43,888 bases of DNA from Candidatus Saccharimonadota bacterium. GTDB taxonomy: Bacteria > Patescibacteriota > Saccharimonadia > Saccharimonadales > Saccharimonadaceae. Both the position numbers and the translations under genes were made by a program. The stretch is from positions 1-43,888 of the forward strand of contig DAICXN010000004.1 of NCBI GenBank assembly GCA_027312165.1. The letters are read 5' to 3'. How positions within the stretch are numbered: position 1 is the first letter of the stretch; each line of letters begins with the position of its first letter. Below the pieces are notes generated by a model. That model did not search any database. It had not been told where the DNA came from and was given only the letters and a program-made list of their open reading frames with translations. This document shows positions 29,891 to 38,387 of the stretch, piece after piece.

Positions 29891-29953
29891 AGCTATCGTC
29901 AGCCGACAAGAGTCGGCCCAGGATCAAGAAATCGATAGAATAAATAGACTAAG

Positions 29954-30889
29954 TTAATTTTGACTATCGACAAGCCGTATCAGCTCAGCTTCTCGCTGAG
30001 CTGATGTTTTATGAGCCCTGTTAGCTTGAGGCTTAGTCGGTCGCTTTACTCGATCTACGCTCTTACCCTGATTTTGGTTGTTACCGCCGTGACGTCGAGC
30101 CTCCTGCTGGCTGTGATCGGCGCCATTATTTGCCCTACCAGTCCGCGAGTCCCTTTTGCCAATGGGTCGAGATGAGCTTTTGTGTTGAGAATCGTTGGGT
30201 TGAGTCAACCTAGCAAACATCATCTTGCCTGCGTCAGTTTGAAGACTGCGAATAATCTCAACCTTCTGACTCTTACCGATAAATTTTTTGCCCTGTTCAA
30301 CCACGACCATGGTGCCGTCTGACAAATAGCCAACAGCTTGGTCTGACGCCTGACCCTTCTGAGTCAACTCGATGGTCACAATGTCACCCGGCAAGTGAAC
30401 CATGCGCAGAGATTTAGCCAGCTCATTGATATTGAGAACATTAACACCCTCAACCTGAGCAACCTTATTTAGGTTGTAATCTAGCGTCAGTATGGAGCTA
30501 CCGGTCTGCTTAGCGAGACTAATCAGCTGCTCATCCACGCCGTTAGCGGTTTTGGGACTATCGGCAAGCAAAGTGAATGAGGTGCCGAGCGTGTCCTGAA
30601 GCTCCTTAAGGGCATCGAGGCCCAGTCTGGCCCGCTCACGCTTGTCGTGATCCGCTCCGTCAGCCAGCAGCTGCAATTCAGCCAGAACACTCTTAGGTAC
30701 GATCACCTGCCCAAGCAAAAAACCGGTCTTAGCCAAATCCACAACCCGGCCATCCATTATGACCGAGGTGTCAACCAGCATTGATATTTGGTTGGTCTCG
30801 TACTTTCTTTTTGGTCGGCCTATCAAATAAACTTCTATGATTATAAGTATCAATAACCCGACAATAATTCCAGACGTTGTTTCGTTCAT
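29954..30889 (-). CDS. PIN/TRAM domain membrane-anchored protein (YacL-like)
   Basis: 311 aa. An N-terminal membrane helix (about 5-23, TSGIIVGLLILIIIEVYLI) is followed by a PIN nuclease domain with acidic residues in MLVDTSVIMDGRVVDL, KSVLAELQ and ILTLDYNLNKVA. A TRAM RNA-binding domain follows (about 175-235, GDIVTIELTQKGQASDQAVGYLSDGTMVVVEQGKKFIG). The last ~70 residues are basic and disordered, with many Asn, Gln, His and Arg. Same build as Bacillus YacL, whose gene also lies near radA and clpC. 15 nt after radA, with AAGGA. Confidence 0.87.
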   Translation of the reverse strand: MNETTSGIIVGLLILIIIEVYLIGRPKRKYETNQISMLVDTSVIMDGRVVDLAKTGFLLGQVIVPKSVLAELQLLADGADHDKRERARLGLDALKELQDTLGTSFTLLADSPKTANGVDEQLISLAKQTGSSILTLDYNLNKVAQVEGVNVLNINELAKSLRMVHLPGDIVTIELTQKGQASDQAVGYLSDGTMVVVEQGKKFIGKSQKVEIIRSLQTDAGKMMFARLTQPNDSQHKSSSRPIGKRDSRTGRANNGADHSQQEARRHGGNNQNQGKSVDRVKRPTKPQANRAHKTSAQREAELIRLVDSQN

Positions 30890-30904
30890 ATTTTTTCCTT
30901 CTTA

Positions 30905-32257
30905 TTACTGTAAATAGTCGATCAGTGCCTGCCTAAGGTCACCAACTCCCCTGACAAAGGCGTCGCTCGCATGAGTCTTCGGCCCAATTGCGTACGTGAA
31001 GCCTAATTTTTTCGCCTCTTTAATTCTGGCATGCCAACCGCTTACCGAACGAACCTCGCCGCCAAGCCCTATTTCGCCGAATACTACCGCCTCGTCGCTT
31101 AATTTCTTCCCAGCGCTCGCGCTAGCAATCGCCATCGCGATAGCCAAGTCGGCTGCTGGATCATTGAGCTTAAGTCCGCCCACGACATTAACAAAAATAT
31201 CTTTATCGGATAATTTCAATTTCGTTCGTCGCTCAAGTACTGCGATAAGTAGATTGAGTCGATTTAAATCGACTCCGCTGGCGGTTCGCTTAGGATAGCC
31301 GAAGCTAGTGGGGTTTACTAACGCCTGAATCTCTACTAGCAGCGGACGATTGCCTTCAAGTGCAGCTAGGACAATTGAACCATCTAGGTTTTGCCTCTCG
31401 GCAAGCAGGCTTGCTGATGGGTTGGCAACAATACTTAAGCCCCGTTCGGACATTTCAAAAATCGCCGCCTCGGTTGTTGATCCAAAACGATTTTTTTGAG
31501 CCCTGACGACTCGAAAGCCGCCATACCTATCCCCTTCAAAGTTTAGCACAACATCAACTAAATGCTCGAGAACCTTTGGGCCAGCTATCGAACCTTCTTT
31601 CGTTACGTGGCCGACCAAGATGACCGCCGTATCCACCGCCTTTGCGGCTCTAATAATGACGTTGCTCGAGTTAGTTATCTGACTGACAGATCCCGGGGCT
31701 GAACTAATTTCCGCAAGCGACAAGGTCTGAATGGAGTCAACTATGACTAGCTTGTAGCGGCCAGTTCTTATTGAAGCTGCGATGTCCTCAGCGCTATTAC
31801 TAGATGCAAGCTTCAGCGACCCACCGTCGCCCGCCCCAAGCCGAGATGCCCGAAGCTTTATCTGCTGAGCCGACTCTTCCCCGCTAACGTAGAGAACCGG
31901 GCTGTTCATGCCCGTAGTTGCGGCAATCTGCGTCAGTAATGTACTCTTACCGATACCAGGCTGACCGGCCAACAACACCACGCCACCCGGCAGAAATCCT
32001 CCGCCCAAGACAACATCCAGATCACTTATACCGGTGGAAATTCGCTCAGATGTCGCTTCATCGCTGGCCTCGCTCAAAGTCCTGGCCGGCAGATCCTTGC
32101 CAGACCTAGAACTCTTAGCTATCGCTGAGACACCAACCGACTCAACCACCTGCTCAACCAGGCTATTCCATTCGCCACAGTTGTCACATCTACCCGACCA
32201 CTTAGACGTAGCCGCTCCACACTGCTGACAAACATACTGGCTTCGCTGCTTTGCCAT
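30905..32257 (-). CDS. radA: DNA repair protein RadA (Sms)
   Basis: 450 aa. It promotes branch migration during recombinational repair. N-terminal zinc ribbon Cys10-x2-Cys13 ... Cys24-x2-Cys27. RecA-like ATPase with Walker A AGQPGIGKST and the RadA-specific KNRFG motif in QKNRFGSTTEAAIFE. C-terminal Lon-protease-like domain (about 280-450, GSIVLAALEGNRPLLVEIQALV, VFGEIGLGGEVRSV) without a catalytic Ser-Lys pair, as in the family. It abuts the HExxH gene upstream with no gap. Confidence 0.97.
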   Translation of the reverse strand: MAKQRSQYVCQQCGAATSKWSGRCDNCGEWNSLVEQVVESVGVSAIAKSSRSGKDLPARTLSEASDEATSERISTGISDLDVVLGGGFLPGGVVLLAGQPGIGKSTLLTQIAATTGMNSPVLYVSGEESAQQIKLRASRLGAGDGGSLKLASSNSAEDIAASIRTGRYKLVIVDSIQTLSLAEISSAPGSVSQITNSSNVIIRAAKAVDTAVILVGHVTKEGSIAGPKVLEHLVDVVLNFEGDRYGGFRVVRAQKNRFGSTTEAAIFEMSERGLSIVANPSASLLAERQNLDGSIVLAALEGNRPLLVEIQALVNPTSFGYPKRTASGVDLNRLNLLIAVLERRTKLKLSDKDIFVNVVGGLKLNDPAADLAIAMAIASASAGKKLSDEAVVFGEIGLGGEVRSVSGWHARIKEAKKLGFTYAIGPKTHASDAFVRGVGDLRQALIDYLQ

Positions 32258-33235
32258 CTAGTTAACTGCCTCTAGGCTATCGAGGCTTTGATTTAGCTGT
32301 CGCATTTGCCCCCCTAATGAATTAAATCTCTCGACATCACTATTATACCTCTCAATCTCCGCTGCGAGCTGCCTTCGCCTAAGTTCGAGACTAGAAGATC
32401 GAGACACCAGCTGGTTGCGTACCGCGTTAAACTCACTCTCTGAGGAAAATCCACCCGAGCTGGCTCGCTGATTAAAGGATAGAATATCTCTGTTGAGTTG
32501 AGCAATGTCGGCGTTATACTGACTGTGCAACTGAGCTATCCTCGACTCTGCCTGCCTTAACGCCTCACCCAAGTTTCGTTGCTCATTCTCTAGCTGCTCA
32601 AATGTCGAGCTGTAAGATTTATGTAAAGCAACTATTTTCTGACGATCATCAAATAATTTTGCGTAGTATCGCTCGAGCTCGCTACCAATTTCAGAAAATT
32701 CTGTCGGGATAATCGAGTGCAGCTCATTAAAGTGAGACCCGGGCTCAGCTCGATCATAATAAGCCATCCTCTCTTCTAGTCGTGGGTTCTTCAGTCGCTG
32801 ATAAGCCAGGTCAAGTTCTGAGTCAACCCTCTTTCGCTCACTCTCAGATAATCGATCATACGCTACATGTAGCATCTCATGCGCAGCCGTGACTTCCTTG
32901 ATTCCATCCAGCCGCGTATCCGCTACATTATAGATATGAATCGTGCTAGCAAGGGGGCTGTAACAGCCCAAGATCGGGCTAGACTCCTCAACTCTTGGAC
33001 AAGCTTCGTTAAACTCCGCCGAATCGACTAGCTCCGGTCGACCGACGTAAAAAAAGAATCTGCCCCGCTCAGACAGTCCTCCGCGCTCAGCCAATTGCGA
33101 CACCTCGACACTTGGCTGATAGGTCAGCACAGCGAATTGATCTAAAATAGGTTGACGAAAAGCACCGACCGCTAGCACCGCCAGAACTGCAGCGGTAGCA
33201 AAAATACCGCCGGCGAGCCTACGTAGATTTGACAT
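32258..33235 (-). CDS. Membrane-anchored HExxH protein with coiled-coil tail
   Basis: 325 aa, no named family recognised. One N-terminal membrane helix (about 9-25) places the rest outside. Residues 45-185 form a small domain with H119-EMLH-123, a zinc-protease HExxH motif in ITVAAHEMLH-type context (GIKEVTAAHEMLHVAYDRLS), two Cys (79, 91) and a possible third ligand in ELHSIIPTEFSEI. From about 190 to the end is a long coiled coil (LENEQRNLGEALRQAESRIAQL, RRRQLAAEIERYNSDVERFNSLGG). It overlaps the clpC end by 17 nt and abuts radA, so it is a core member of the clpC-radA-PIN/TRAM operon. Peptidase activity is inferred from the motif only. Confidence 0.75.
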   Translation of the reverse strand: MSNLRRLAGGIFATAAVLAVLAVGAFRQPILDQFAVLTYQPSVEVSQLAERGGLSERGRFFFYVGRPELVDSAEFNEACPRVEESSPILGCYSPLASTIHIYNVADTRLDGIKEVTAAHEMLHVAYDRLSESERKRVDSELDLAYQRLKNPRLEERMAYYDRAEPGSHFNELHSIIPTEFSEIGSELERYYAKLFDDRQKIVALHKSYSSTFEQLENEQRNLGEALRQAESRIAQLHSQYNADIAQLNRDILSFNQRASSGGFSSESEFNAVRNQLVSRSSSLELRRRQLAAEIERYNSDVERFNSLGGQMRQLNQSLDSLEAVN

Positions 33236-35672
33236 CTACGACCACCTTACCCTGCCTTGCTCTAGCTTCTAATATATCCCCTTCGGAGCTCTTGCCGCTA
33301 ATCAGCACGTCAGCAACTGCACCAATCAACTGCTGCTCAACCACTCGTCTGAGAGGCCTCACTCCATGATGCTCGTCGTAACCTTCGGATATAAGGTGTT
33401 TTTTTGCGCTTGGCTGAACTTTTAGCTGACGACCCTGTGCCGCAACCTGTGAGTTCATGTCGGCAACTATTAGGTCGAAGATTTTCTCTACGACCGACCT
33501 GGTTAGGGCCTTGAACGTAAATATTCCATCGAAACGGTTAATTAGCTCAGGTCGCATCATCATCTCAAGCTCACGCCTAGCTTCTCGTGAATTACGCTGA
33601 TGAAGCTCGCTCATGCGCAAGGTCTCCTTGGCCGAAGTAGCCTGAAAGCCAAGTTCAGCCTCACGGATCATTTTATCGGCTCCAAGATTACTTGTCAGGA
33701 TGATGATTGTTTGACGAAAACTTACAACCCTACCCTGGGCATCCGTCAGCTGACCATCCTCAAGAAGTTGAAGCAAGAGATTGAGTACATCGGGATGAGC
33801 TTTTTCAATCTCATCGAACAAGACTACACTGTAAGGTCGACGCTTGACCGCCTCAGTAAGCTTGCCTCCGTCATCATAGCCGACATATCCAGCGGGCGCA
33901 CCGACTAATCTAGAGGCGGTGTGTTTTTCGCCAAACTCACTCATGTCAATTTTTATCAGCGAATTCTTTCCACCAAAAACTTCTTCCGCCAATACTCGGG
34001 CCAGCTCGGTCTTGCCGACTCCCGTAGGTCCAAGTAACACGAAGGACCCTAGAGGACGCGTCGGAGAGGCTAGGCCACTCCTGGCACGCTTAATTGTCTT
34101 GGCTATCTCGCTCACAACGTCGTCCTGACCAACAATCCGTTTTTTGAGCCTACTTTCAAGCTTGCTCAGCGTCTTAAGTTGGATTTGGTCGATATGTGCC
34201 AGCGGTATGTCGGTCATCGCGGCCACTGCTCGACGAACATATCTTTCGGTCAATGGCACCTGTGGCTGATCTGTGTCTTCTAACTCAGCAGAGCGCTGCT
34301 CCAGCTGTACTAGCTGAACTTTGAGCAGTGCTGCCTGCTCATAATTTTGCTCTTCGACGGCAACATCAATTCGCCGAGCTAAGCTTCTTATCTGCCTCTC
34401 GTAACGATGTCGCTTGGAAGCCACCGGAGCCTGTTCCGAGCGTAGTAACGCCGCTGCCTCATCAATCACATCGATGGCCTTGTCGGGTAAGCGCCGATCG
34501 GTGACGTATCTTTCCGATAGCTCAACAGCCTGACGCAAAATGTCGTCTGCCAGCGAAACTCGGTGATGCGTCGCCAACTTAGCGGCCAACCCCCTGACCA
34601 TTGCGACCGCTTCGTCTGTCGATGGCTCATTAACGGTTATTGTTTGGAAGCGGCGGGTGAGAGCCGCATCTTTTTCGATGTGCTTGCGATACTCATCAAA
34701 AGTCGTCGCCCCAATCATCCGTATCTCACCTCTAGCGAGAGCCGGTTTAACGATATTGGCTGCATCCATCGAGCCCTCCGCCGAACCGGCACCAACTAGT
34801 ACGTGCAGTTCGTCAATAAAGATAATAATTTCCGGATGTTTCTTTAGAACATCTAGCACCTTCTGCAACCTCTCTTCGAATTGGCCACGGTACTTTGTCC
34901 CCGCAATCATCGATACGAGGTCGAGCAATATCAACCGTCGTCCCTGTAGAAATTCAGGGACCTTACCATCGGCAATCCTCTGAGCCAGACCTTCAACAAT
35001 AGCCGTCTTGCCCACACCAGGCTCACCGATTAGAGCCGGGTTGTTCTTGCTTCTACGACCCAATATAGTCACCATTCGGTCGATTTCTTTATCTCTTCCA
35101 ATCACAGGGTCGAGCTCCCCGTTGTGGGCTTTCATCGTCAAATCTGAGCCATACTTTTCCAAAACCCCAACATCTTTAGCAGACTTGGTGCTAGATGGCT
35201 CAGAAAGCGACTCGTATTGCTGTCGATCGAAAACCTGTTCAAAGTCAGACCTCAAAGTATCGATATCAATATTCATCTCCCGAAGCAACCTGGTGGCGCG
35301 GGCGTCTGCCTGAGACAGGATACTGTAAATCAAGTGCTCGGTGCCGATAAACTCCTGGCCAAACTCAGTGGCAACTTGCCAGGCCGTTCTGATGGTCTGG
35401 AGTATTTCTTGACTAATCCCCTTATCGGCCATCACAACCACAAAGGAGCGCATAGTTATGTCAAGGGCTACTTCAGCACGATCAAGTGTCACGCCGCTAT
35501 CAGCCAAAATCTTCGCTCCCAGCGAAGAGTTCTGCGCCAATACACCAAGCAACAAGTGCTCGGTGCCGATATACGGACTGCCGATTTCCTGAGCAATCGA
35601 ACCTGCTCGCTCTAGACTAGCTCGAGCGGTGTCAGTTAATCGATTTTCTAACTCCGAAAAATCCTCAGGCAT
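33219..35672 (-). CDS. clpC: ClpC-type AAA+ chaperone/unfoldase
   Basis: 817 aa, two-ring Clp ATPase that feeds ClpP. Clp-N double repeat (1-145, [11 protein letters not shown] and [11 protein letters not shown]). Walker A1 GEPGVGKTA, Walker B1 IIFIDELH. The middle UVR-type region ([27 protein letters not shown]) identifies ClpC rather than ClpA or ClpB. Walker A2 GPTGVGKTE, Walker B2 [14 protein letters not shown]. The LGF tripeptide after EAELG is the ClpP-docking loop. Normal length (about 810-820). A CIRCE operator and a strong promoter lie upstream. No ctsR, mcsA or mcsB genes accompany it. Confidence 0.96.
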   Translation of the reverse strand: MPEDFSELENRLTDTARASLERAGSIAQEIGSPYIGTEHLLLGVLAQNSSLGAKILADSGVTLDRAEVALDITMRSFVVVMADKGISQEILQTIRTAWQVATEFGQEFIGTEHLIYSILSQADARATRLLREMNIDIDTLRSDFEQVFDRQQYESLSEPSSTKSAKDVGVLEKYGSDLTMKAHNGELDPVIGRDKEIDRMVTILGRRSKNNPALIGEPGVGKTAIVEGLAQRIADGKVPEFLQGRRLILLDLVSMIAGTKYRGQFEERLQKVLDVLKKHPEIIIFIDELHVLVGAGSAEGSMDAANIVKPALARGEIRMIGATTFDEYRKHIEKDAALTRRFQTITVNEPSTDEAVAMVRGLAAKLATHHRVSLADDILRQAVELSERYVTDRRLPDKAIDVIDEAAALLRSEQAPVASKRHRYERQIRSLARRIDVAVEEQNYEQAALLKVQLVQLEQRSAELEDTDQPQVPLTERYVRRAVAAMTDIPLAHIDQIQLKTLSKLESRLKKRIVGQDDVVSEIAKTIKRARSGLASPTRPLGSFVLLGPTGVGKTELARVLAEEVFGGKNSLIKIDMSEFGEKHTASRLVGAPAGYVGYDDGGKLTEAVKRRPYSVVLFDEIEKAHPDVLNLLLQLLEDGQLTDAQGRVVSFRQTIIILTSNLGADKMIREAELGFQATSAKETLRMSELHQRNSREARRELEMMMRPELINRFDGIFTFKALTRSVVEKIFDLIVADMNSQVAAQGRQLKVQPSAKKHLISEGYDEHHGVRPLRRVVEQQLIGAVADVLISGKSSEGDILEARARQGKVVVDVKST

Positions 35673-35678
35673 ATCTTT

Positions 35679-35684
35679 ATTATA
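35679..35684 (-). promoter_or_regulatory. Second, leaderless-type -10 before clpC
   Basis: Minus strand TATAAT, 6 nt before the clpC ATG, with no good -35. It may give a leaderless transcript independent of the CIRCE-controlled promoter. Confidence 0.4.
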
Positions 35685-35714
35685 TTACACTCCCCTTAAC
35701 ATTATCACTTTCTT

Positions 35715-35743
35715 AGTATATACAAAATTAGCACTCGAGTCAA
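35715..35743 (-). promoter_or_regulatory. Main clpC promoter
   Basis: Minus strand TTGACT (35743-35738), 17 bp, TATACT (35720-35715). The -35 lies within the CIRCE spacer. Confidence 0.75.
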
Positions 35744-35754
35744 GCGAGTGCTAA
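35728..35754. promoter_or_regulatory. CIRCE operator (HrcA binding site) for clpC
   Basis: TTAGCACTC, 9 nt, GAGTGCTAA: a perfect match to the CIRCE consensus. It covers the -35 and the first part of the spacer of the clpC promoter. As a 9 bp stem followed by ATTTTG on the minus strand, it may also end nusA transcripts. Confidence 0.93.
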
Positions 35755-35778
35755 TTTGTAGGATGTAATACTATGTAG

Positions 35779-36897
35779 CTATTCAGCCACTTCTTCAACA
35801 ACACTCATCAGGCTATCCTCGATATTCTTTCGAGGTTTTGGCTCAGTCTTTGCTGGAGCCTTGGCCTCAATATCTAGCTCATAACCTGTTAGGCGACTGG
35901 CCAGACGAACATTCTGACCGGCTCTACCAATTGCCACCGACTGCTGATCTTCCGACACAAAGACAGTCGCGCGCTTTGCAGCCTCATCAACCGAAACACT
36001 CAAGACTTCAGCCGGGCTCATAGCGCTAGCGATAAATGCAGACGACTCTTCCTCATAAGGGATGATGTCGATCTTTTCCTGGTCTCCAATCTCATTCATC
36101 ACAGCTTGAACGCGGGTACCATGACCACCCACAAAAGTACCGACAGGATCGATACCGGGCAAGGCTGAGGCAACAGCCAGCTTGGTACGTCGTCCAGCTT
36201 CACGTGCAATCTTCTTAATCTCGACTGCGCCAGTCTCCATCTCAGGAACTTCTTGGCTAAAGAGATGGCGGACAAACTCTTCGCTTCCCCGTGAAAGAAT
36301 TAGCTGCGGACCACGACCTTCGCGCTCAATATCCTTAATCAACACCTTAATCCTGCGGCCGACTCCGTAGTATTCACCCTGAATTTGCTCGCTCTGTGGC
36401 ATAATGCCAATCGCCTTGCCGAGCTCAATCCGGACTACTCGCGGCTCAACCCTCTGCACAGTACCAGTCACCACCGTACCAATCTTATCCTCAAACTCAG
36501 CTAGCACGACTTCGCGCTCAGCCTCACGTAGACGCTGCAGAATAACTTGCTTAGCAGTCTGAGCGGCCACGCGGCCAAAGCTAGTGACATTGTGGGCATC
36601 TTCAATAACTCCACCGATCTCGGCGTCACTCTTAATCTTCTTGGCGTCTTCGAGGGAAATTTCGGTCACATCATTTTCAACTTCTTCAACGATGTCCCGA
36701 ACTACATAAACAGTCGCGCTGCCGTCGTTAATATTTAATGAAGCACGAACATTTTGCTCTCGCTCACCGTTATCGCGTCGCCATGCAGCCGCGATAGCCT
36801 GCTTAATTACCTCTAGCACTGTGTCTTCAGGTAGATTTTTCTCTTCGGCGATCGTTCGAAGCGCCAATGTTAGCTGCTTGATGTTTAAATCTTCCAT
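35779..36897 (-). CDS. nusA: Transcription termination/antitermination factor NusA
   Basis: 372 aa. N-terminal RNA polymerase-binding domain (1-125, ALRTIAEEKNLPEDTVLEVIKQAIAAAWRR). S1 domain (about 135-200, IGTVVTGTVQRVEPRVVRIELGKAIGIMPQSE). Two KH domains (about 200-345, KIAREAGRRTKLAVAS, DPVGTFVGGHGTRVQAVMNEIGDQEKIDII, QSVAIGRAGQNVRLASRLTG). The acidic C-terminal repeats of E. coli NusA (495 aa) are absent, as in most non-proteobacterial forms. AAGGAG before ATG 36897. The leader contains a terminator-like hairpin. Confidence 0.95.
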   Translation of the reverse strand: MEDLNIKQLTLALRTIAEEKNLPEDTVLEVIKQAIAAAWRRDNGEREQNVRASLNINDGSATVYVVRDIVEEVENDVTEISLEDAKKIKSDAEIGGVIEDAHNVTSFGRVAAQTAKQVILQRLREAEREVVLAEFEDKIGTVVTGTVQRVEPRVVRIELGKAIGIMPQSEQIQGEYYGVGRRIKVLIKDIEREGRGPQLILSRGSEEFVRHLFSQEVPEMETGAVEIKKIAREAGRRTKLAVASALPGIDPVGTFVGGHGTRVQAVMNEIGDQEKIDIIPYEEESSAFIASAMSPAEVLSVSVDEAAKRATVFVSEDQQSVAIGRAGQNVRLASRLTGYELDIEAKAPAKTEPKPRKNIEDSLMSVVEEVAE

Positions 36898-36945
36898 AAA
36901 TTATCTCCTTAGCTTTATTTAATAATACTATTCATCCCCTTGAAT

Positions 36946-36971
36946 GAAAAACTCCGACCTATTTGGCCGGA
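36946..36971 (-). terminator. Terminator/attenuator in the nusA leader
   Basis: Minus strand TCCGGCC, 5 nt, GGTCGGA, then GTTTTTC. A 7 bp stem with one G-U, followed by T's. It lies after the nusA promoter and before the gene, so it can attenuate nusA. It could also end transcripts of the upstream pilin gene. Confidence 0.7.
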
Positions 36972-36992
36972 AACACATATCAACTCTTTATC

Positions 36993-37022
36993 AGTATAGC
37001 ACACTATCCCATCAGTTGTCAA
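36993..37022 (-). promoter_or_regulatory. nusA promoter
   Basis: Minus strand TTGACA (37022-37017), 18 bp, TATACT (36998-36993), preceded by TGC (extended -10). Start expected near 36986, about 90 nt before the ATG. Confidence 0.75.
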
Positions 37023-37039
37023 TAAGAACTCCGTTAGAA

Positions 37040-37612
37040 TCAAAGGTACAACACCTTGGCGGAGCGCATGCCGTAGCCCTGAAATGTCGATGCCGAACCC
37101 GTGCGGCCACACTCAGCCAACACAGCGTCAAACTGAGCCGTGTCATCAGCTGTTGGTTGCTGCAAGGACCACATTAGCAAATAGCGGTTGCTGCCCGATG
37201 AGCAGGTATACAGCATAATTGAACGCTTGCCGCCCAAGTTTGCTGACTGGCTCTTGTTGACTGGCAGCGAGTACATAAAATTCTCCGGCAAAAACCCTCC
37301 AGCCACTAAAAAATCTTCAGTTGTGCACGTATAAACGCCGCTATGGACCCAGCCCTGGCCCCCACCATCGCGGCAATTGCTTCCAGACAATGGCAATGTT
37401 GATCCAGAATTGCCCAAAGGCCTGCGGTCATTGGTCTTAAGCGACCACAGCTTCATTGCTTTTTCGAACTTATTAACACCCTGGCGAGTCAGCGAGTCAT
37501 TTGCTCGAGCGGTTACGTGATTATAGGAGACTATCGTTATCGATGCCAAAATAGCTATCACTACTATCACTACCAATAGTTCAACCACCGTATAGCCACG
37601 AGCTTTTTGCAT
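37040..37612 (-). CDS. Type IV pilin-like protein
   Basis: 190 aa. Leader MQKARG, then Y-TVVELLVVIVVIAILASITIVSY: a prepilin site with Tyr instead of Phe at +1 and Glu at +5. The head domain has Cys in NCRDGG, YTCTTED, LYTCSSG and LAECGR, so two disulfides are likely. TTGATA-17-TACAAT ends 6 nt before ATG 37612, so the start is firm and the mRNA leaderless. It is different in sequence from the pilin at 5065, so the cell makes at least two pilin types. Confidence 0.85.
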   Translation of the reverse strand: MQKARGYTVVELLVVIVVIAILASITIVSYNHVTARANDSLTRQGVNKFEKAMKLWSLKTNDRRPLGNSGSTLPLSGSNCRDGGGQGWVHSGVYTCTTEDFLVAGGFLPENFMYSLPVNKSQSANLGGKRSIMLYTCSSGSNRYLLMWSLQQPTADDTAQFDAVLAECGRTGSASTFQGYGMRSAKVLYL

Positions 37613-37618
37613 AGGCTT

Positions 37619-37647
37619 ATTGTATCCCGGTATCTACGAAGTATCAA
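37619..37647 (-). promoter_or_regulatory. Leaderless promoter of the 37040 pilin
   Basis: Minus strand TTGATA (37647-37642), 17 bp, TACAAT (37624-37619), 6 nt to the ATG. The best example of the leaderless layout in the window. Confidence 0.75.
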
Positions 37648-37653
37648 GTAAAT

Positions 37654-38334
37654 CTAGCAAGCTTTGAGAACATTACTAATTGCAACCTTCTCGGCCTGCG
37701 TAATCCAAAGAGAGTATTTATGCTTTACCGCTACCTGGCGCGCTACATACTGGCAGCGAAAACCTCGATTGGATGGTAGCCAGGTAGCTGCGTCCCCGTC
37801 ACCCTTTTGCTGGTTGGCCGAGCCAGAAACCGCCAGCAGATTCAGCGGGTCATTTGAAAAACTAATTCGCTTTTCATAGCTAATTTGCTGCGCACCTTTT
37901 TGCCAGGCATCAGATAGCGCGACTACGTGATCTATCTGTACATCATCACTAGTTGTTGCGCCGCGACTAAACTTAATCGCGACACCCGTATAAGGATCGT
38001 TTAAGACCCCGACAAGCACCCGGCACCTATCGTCTATTACCGTCTCTGTTAGATCACGAGCTAATATAACATTCCTAGTGTCGCACCCACCAACTTTCGA
38101 CCAACCATCACCAAACTGTGAGCGTGAGTAATTAGTTTTTGGGGCGCGACCTTTGACCTCAAGACTATTTAAAACCTCAATAGCCGAGAGCTCACCGAAA
38201 TACTGCTGCTCTAACTCAGATGACAGCACTGACGACGGGACGTTTGCAGTCTGCTGAACAAGGAAGATATAGCCCGCCACAATTACGCTCATTAGCAAAG
38301 CGATAACTCGACGCCTAGCATAAGCACTCTTCAT
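37654..38334 (-). CDS. Secreted HNH-type nuclease (DUF1524-like)
   Basis: 226 aa from ATG 38334. A frame opening at 38361 is less likely, since TATACT ends 7 nt before 38334. The N-terminal basic stretch plus hydrophobic helix (VIALLMSVIVAGYIFLV) is a signal or anchor. The C-terminal domain carries D135-H136 (VQIDHVVALSDAW), FSNDPLNLLAVSGSANQQKGDGDAATWLP with Asn165 and Asn174, and YVARQVAVKHKYSLW. This matches the secreted HNH/DUF1524 nucleases common in Actinobacteria. Two Cys pairs (84/104, 194/226) suit an extracellular protein. It may free nucleotides from host or biofilm DNA. Confidence 0.84.
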   Translation of the reverse strand: MKSAYARRRVIALLMSVIVAGYIFLVQQTANVPSSVLSSELEQQYFGELSAIEVLNSLEVKGRAPKTNYSRSQFGDGWSKVGGCDTRNVILARDLTETVIDDRCRVLVGVLNDPYTGVAIKFSRGATTSDDVQIDHVVALSDAWQKGAQQISYEKRISFSNDPLNLLAVSGSANQQKGDGDAATWLPSNRGFRCQYVARQVAVKHKYSLWITQAEKVAISNVLKAC

Positions 38335-38341
38335 ACCTACC

Positions 38342-38347
38342 AGTATA
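38342..38347 (-). promoter_or_regulatory. Leaderless -10 of the nuclease gene
   Basis: Minus strand TATACT, 7 nt before ATG 38334. -35 unclear. Confidence 0.5.
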
Positions 38348-38375
38348 GCGCACGGTTTCAAGCGACTGGGTCTGA

Positions 38376-38381
38376 TACAAT
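38376..38381 (+). promoter_or_regulatory. Leaderless -10 of the M1 aminopeptidase gene
   Basis: TGA-TACAAT (extended -10), 6 nt before ATG 38388, no Shine-Dalgarno. Confidence 0.6.
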
Positions 38382-38387
38382 AGTTGT

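Noticed and set aside
29902-29917. GCCGAC-AAGA-GTCGGC hairpin after the PBP gene as terminator
   Set aside because: A good small stem but followed by CCAGG, not T's. No evidence that it terminates.
35728-35754. Calling this inverted repeat only a nusA terminator
   Set aside because: It matches the CIRCE consensus at every arm position and covers the clpC -35. The terminator role, if any, is secondary.
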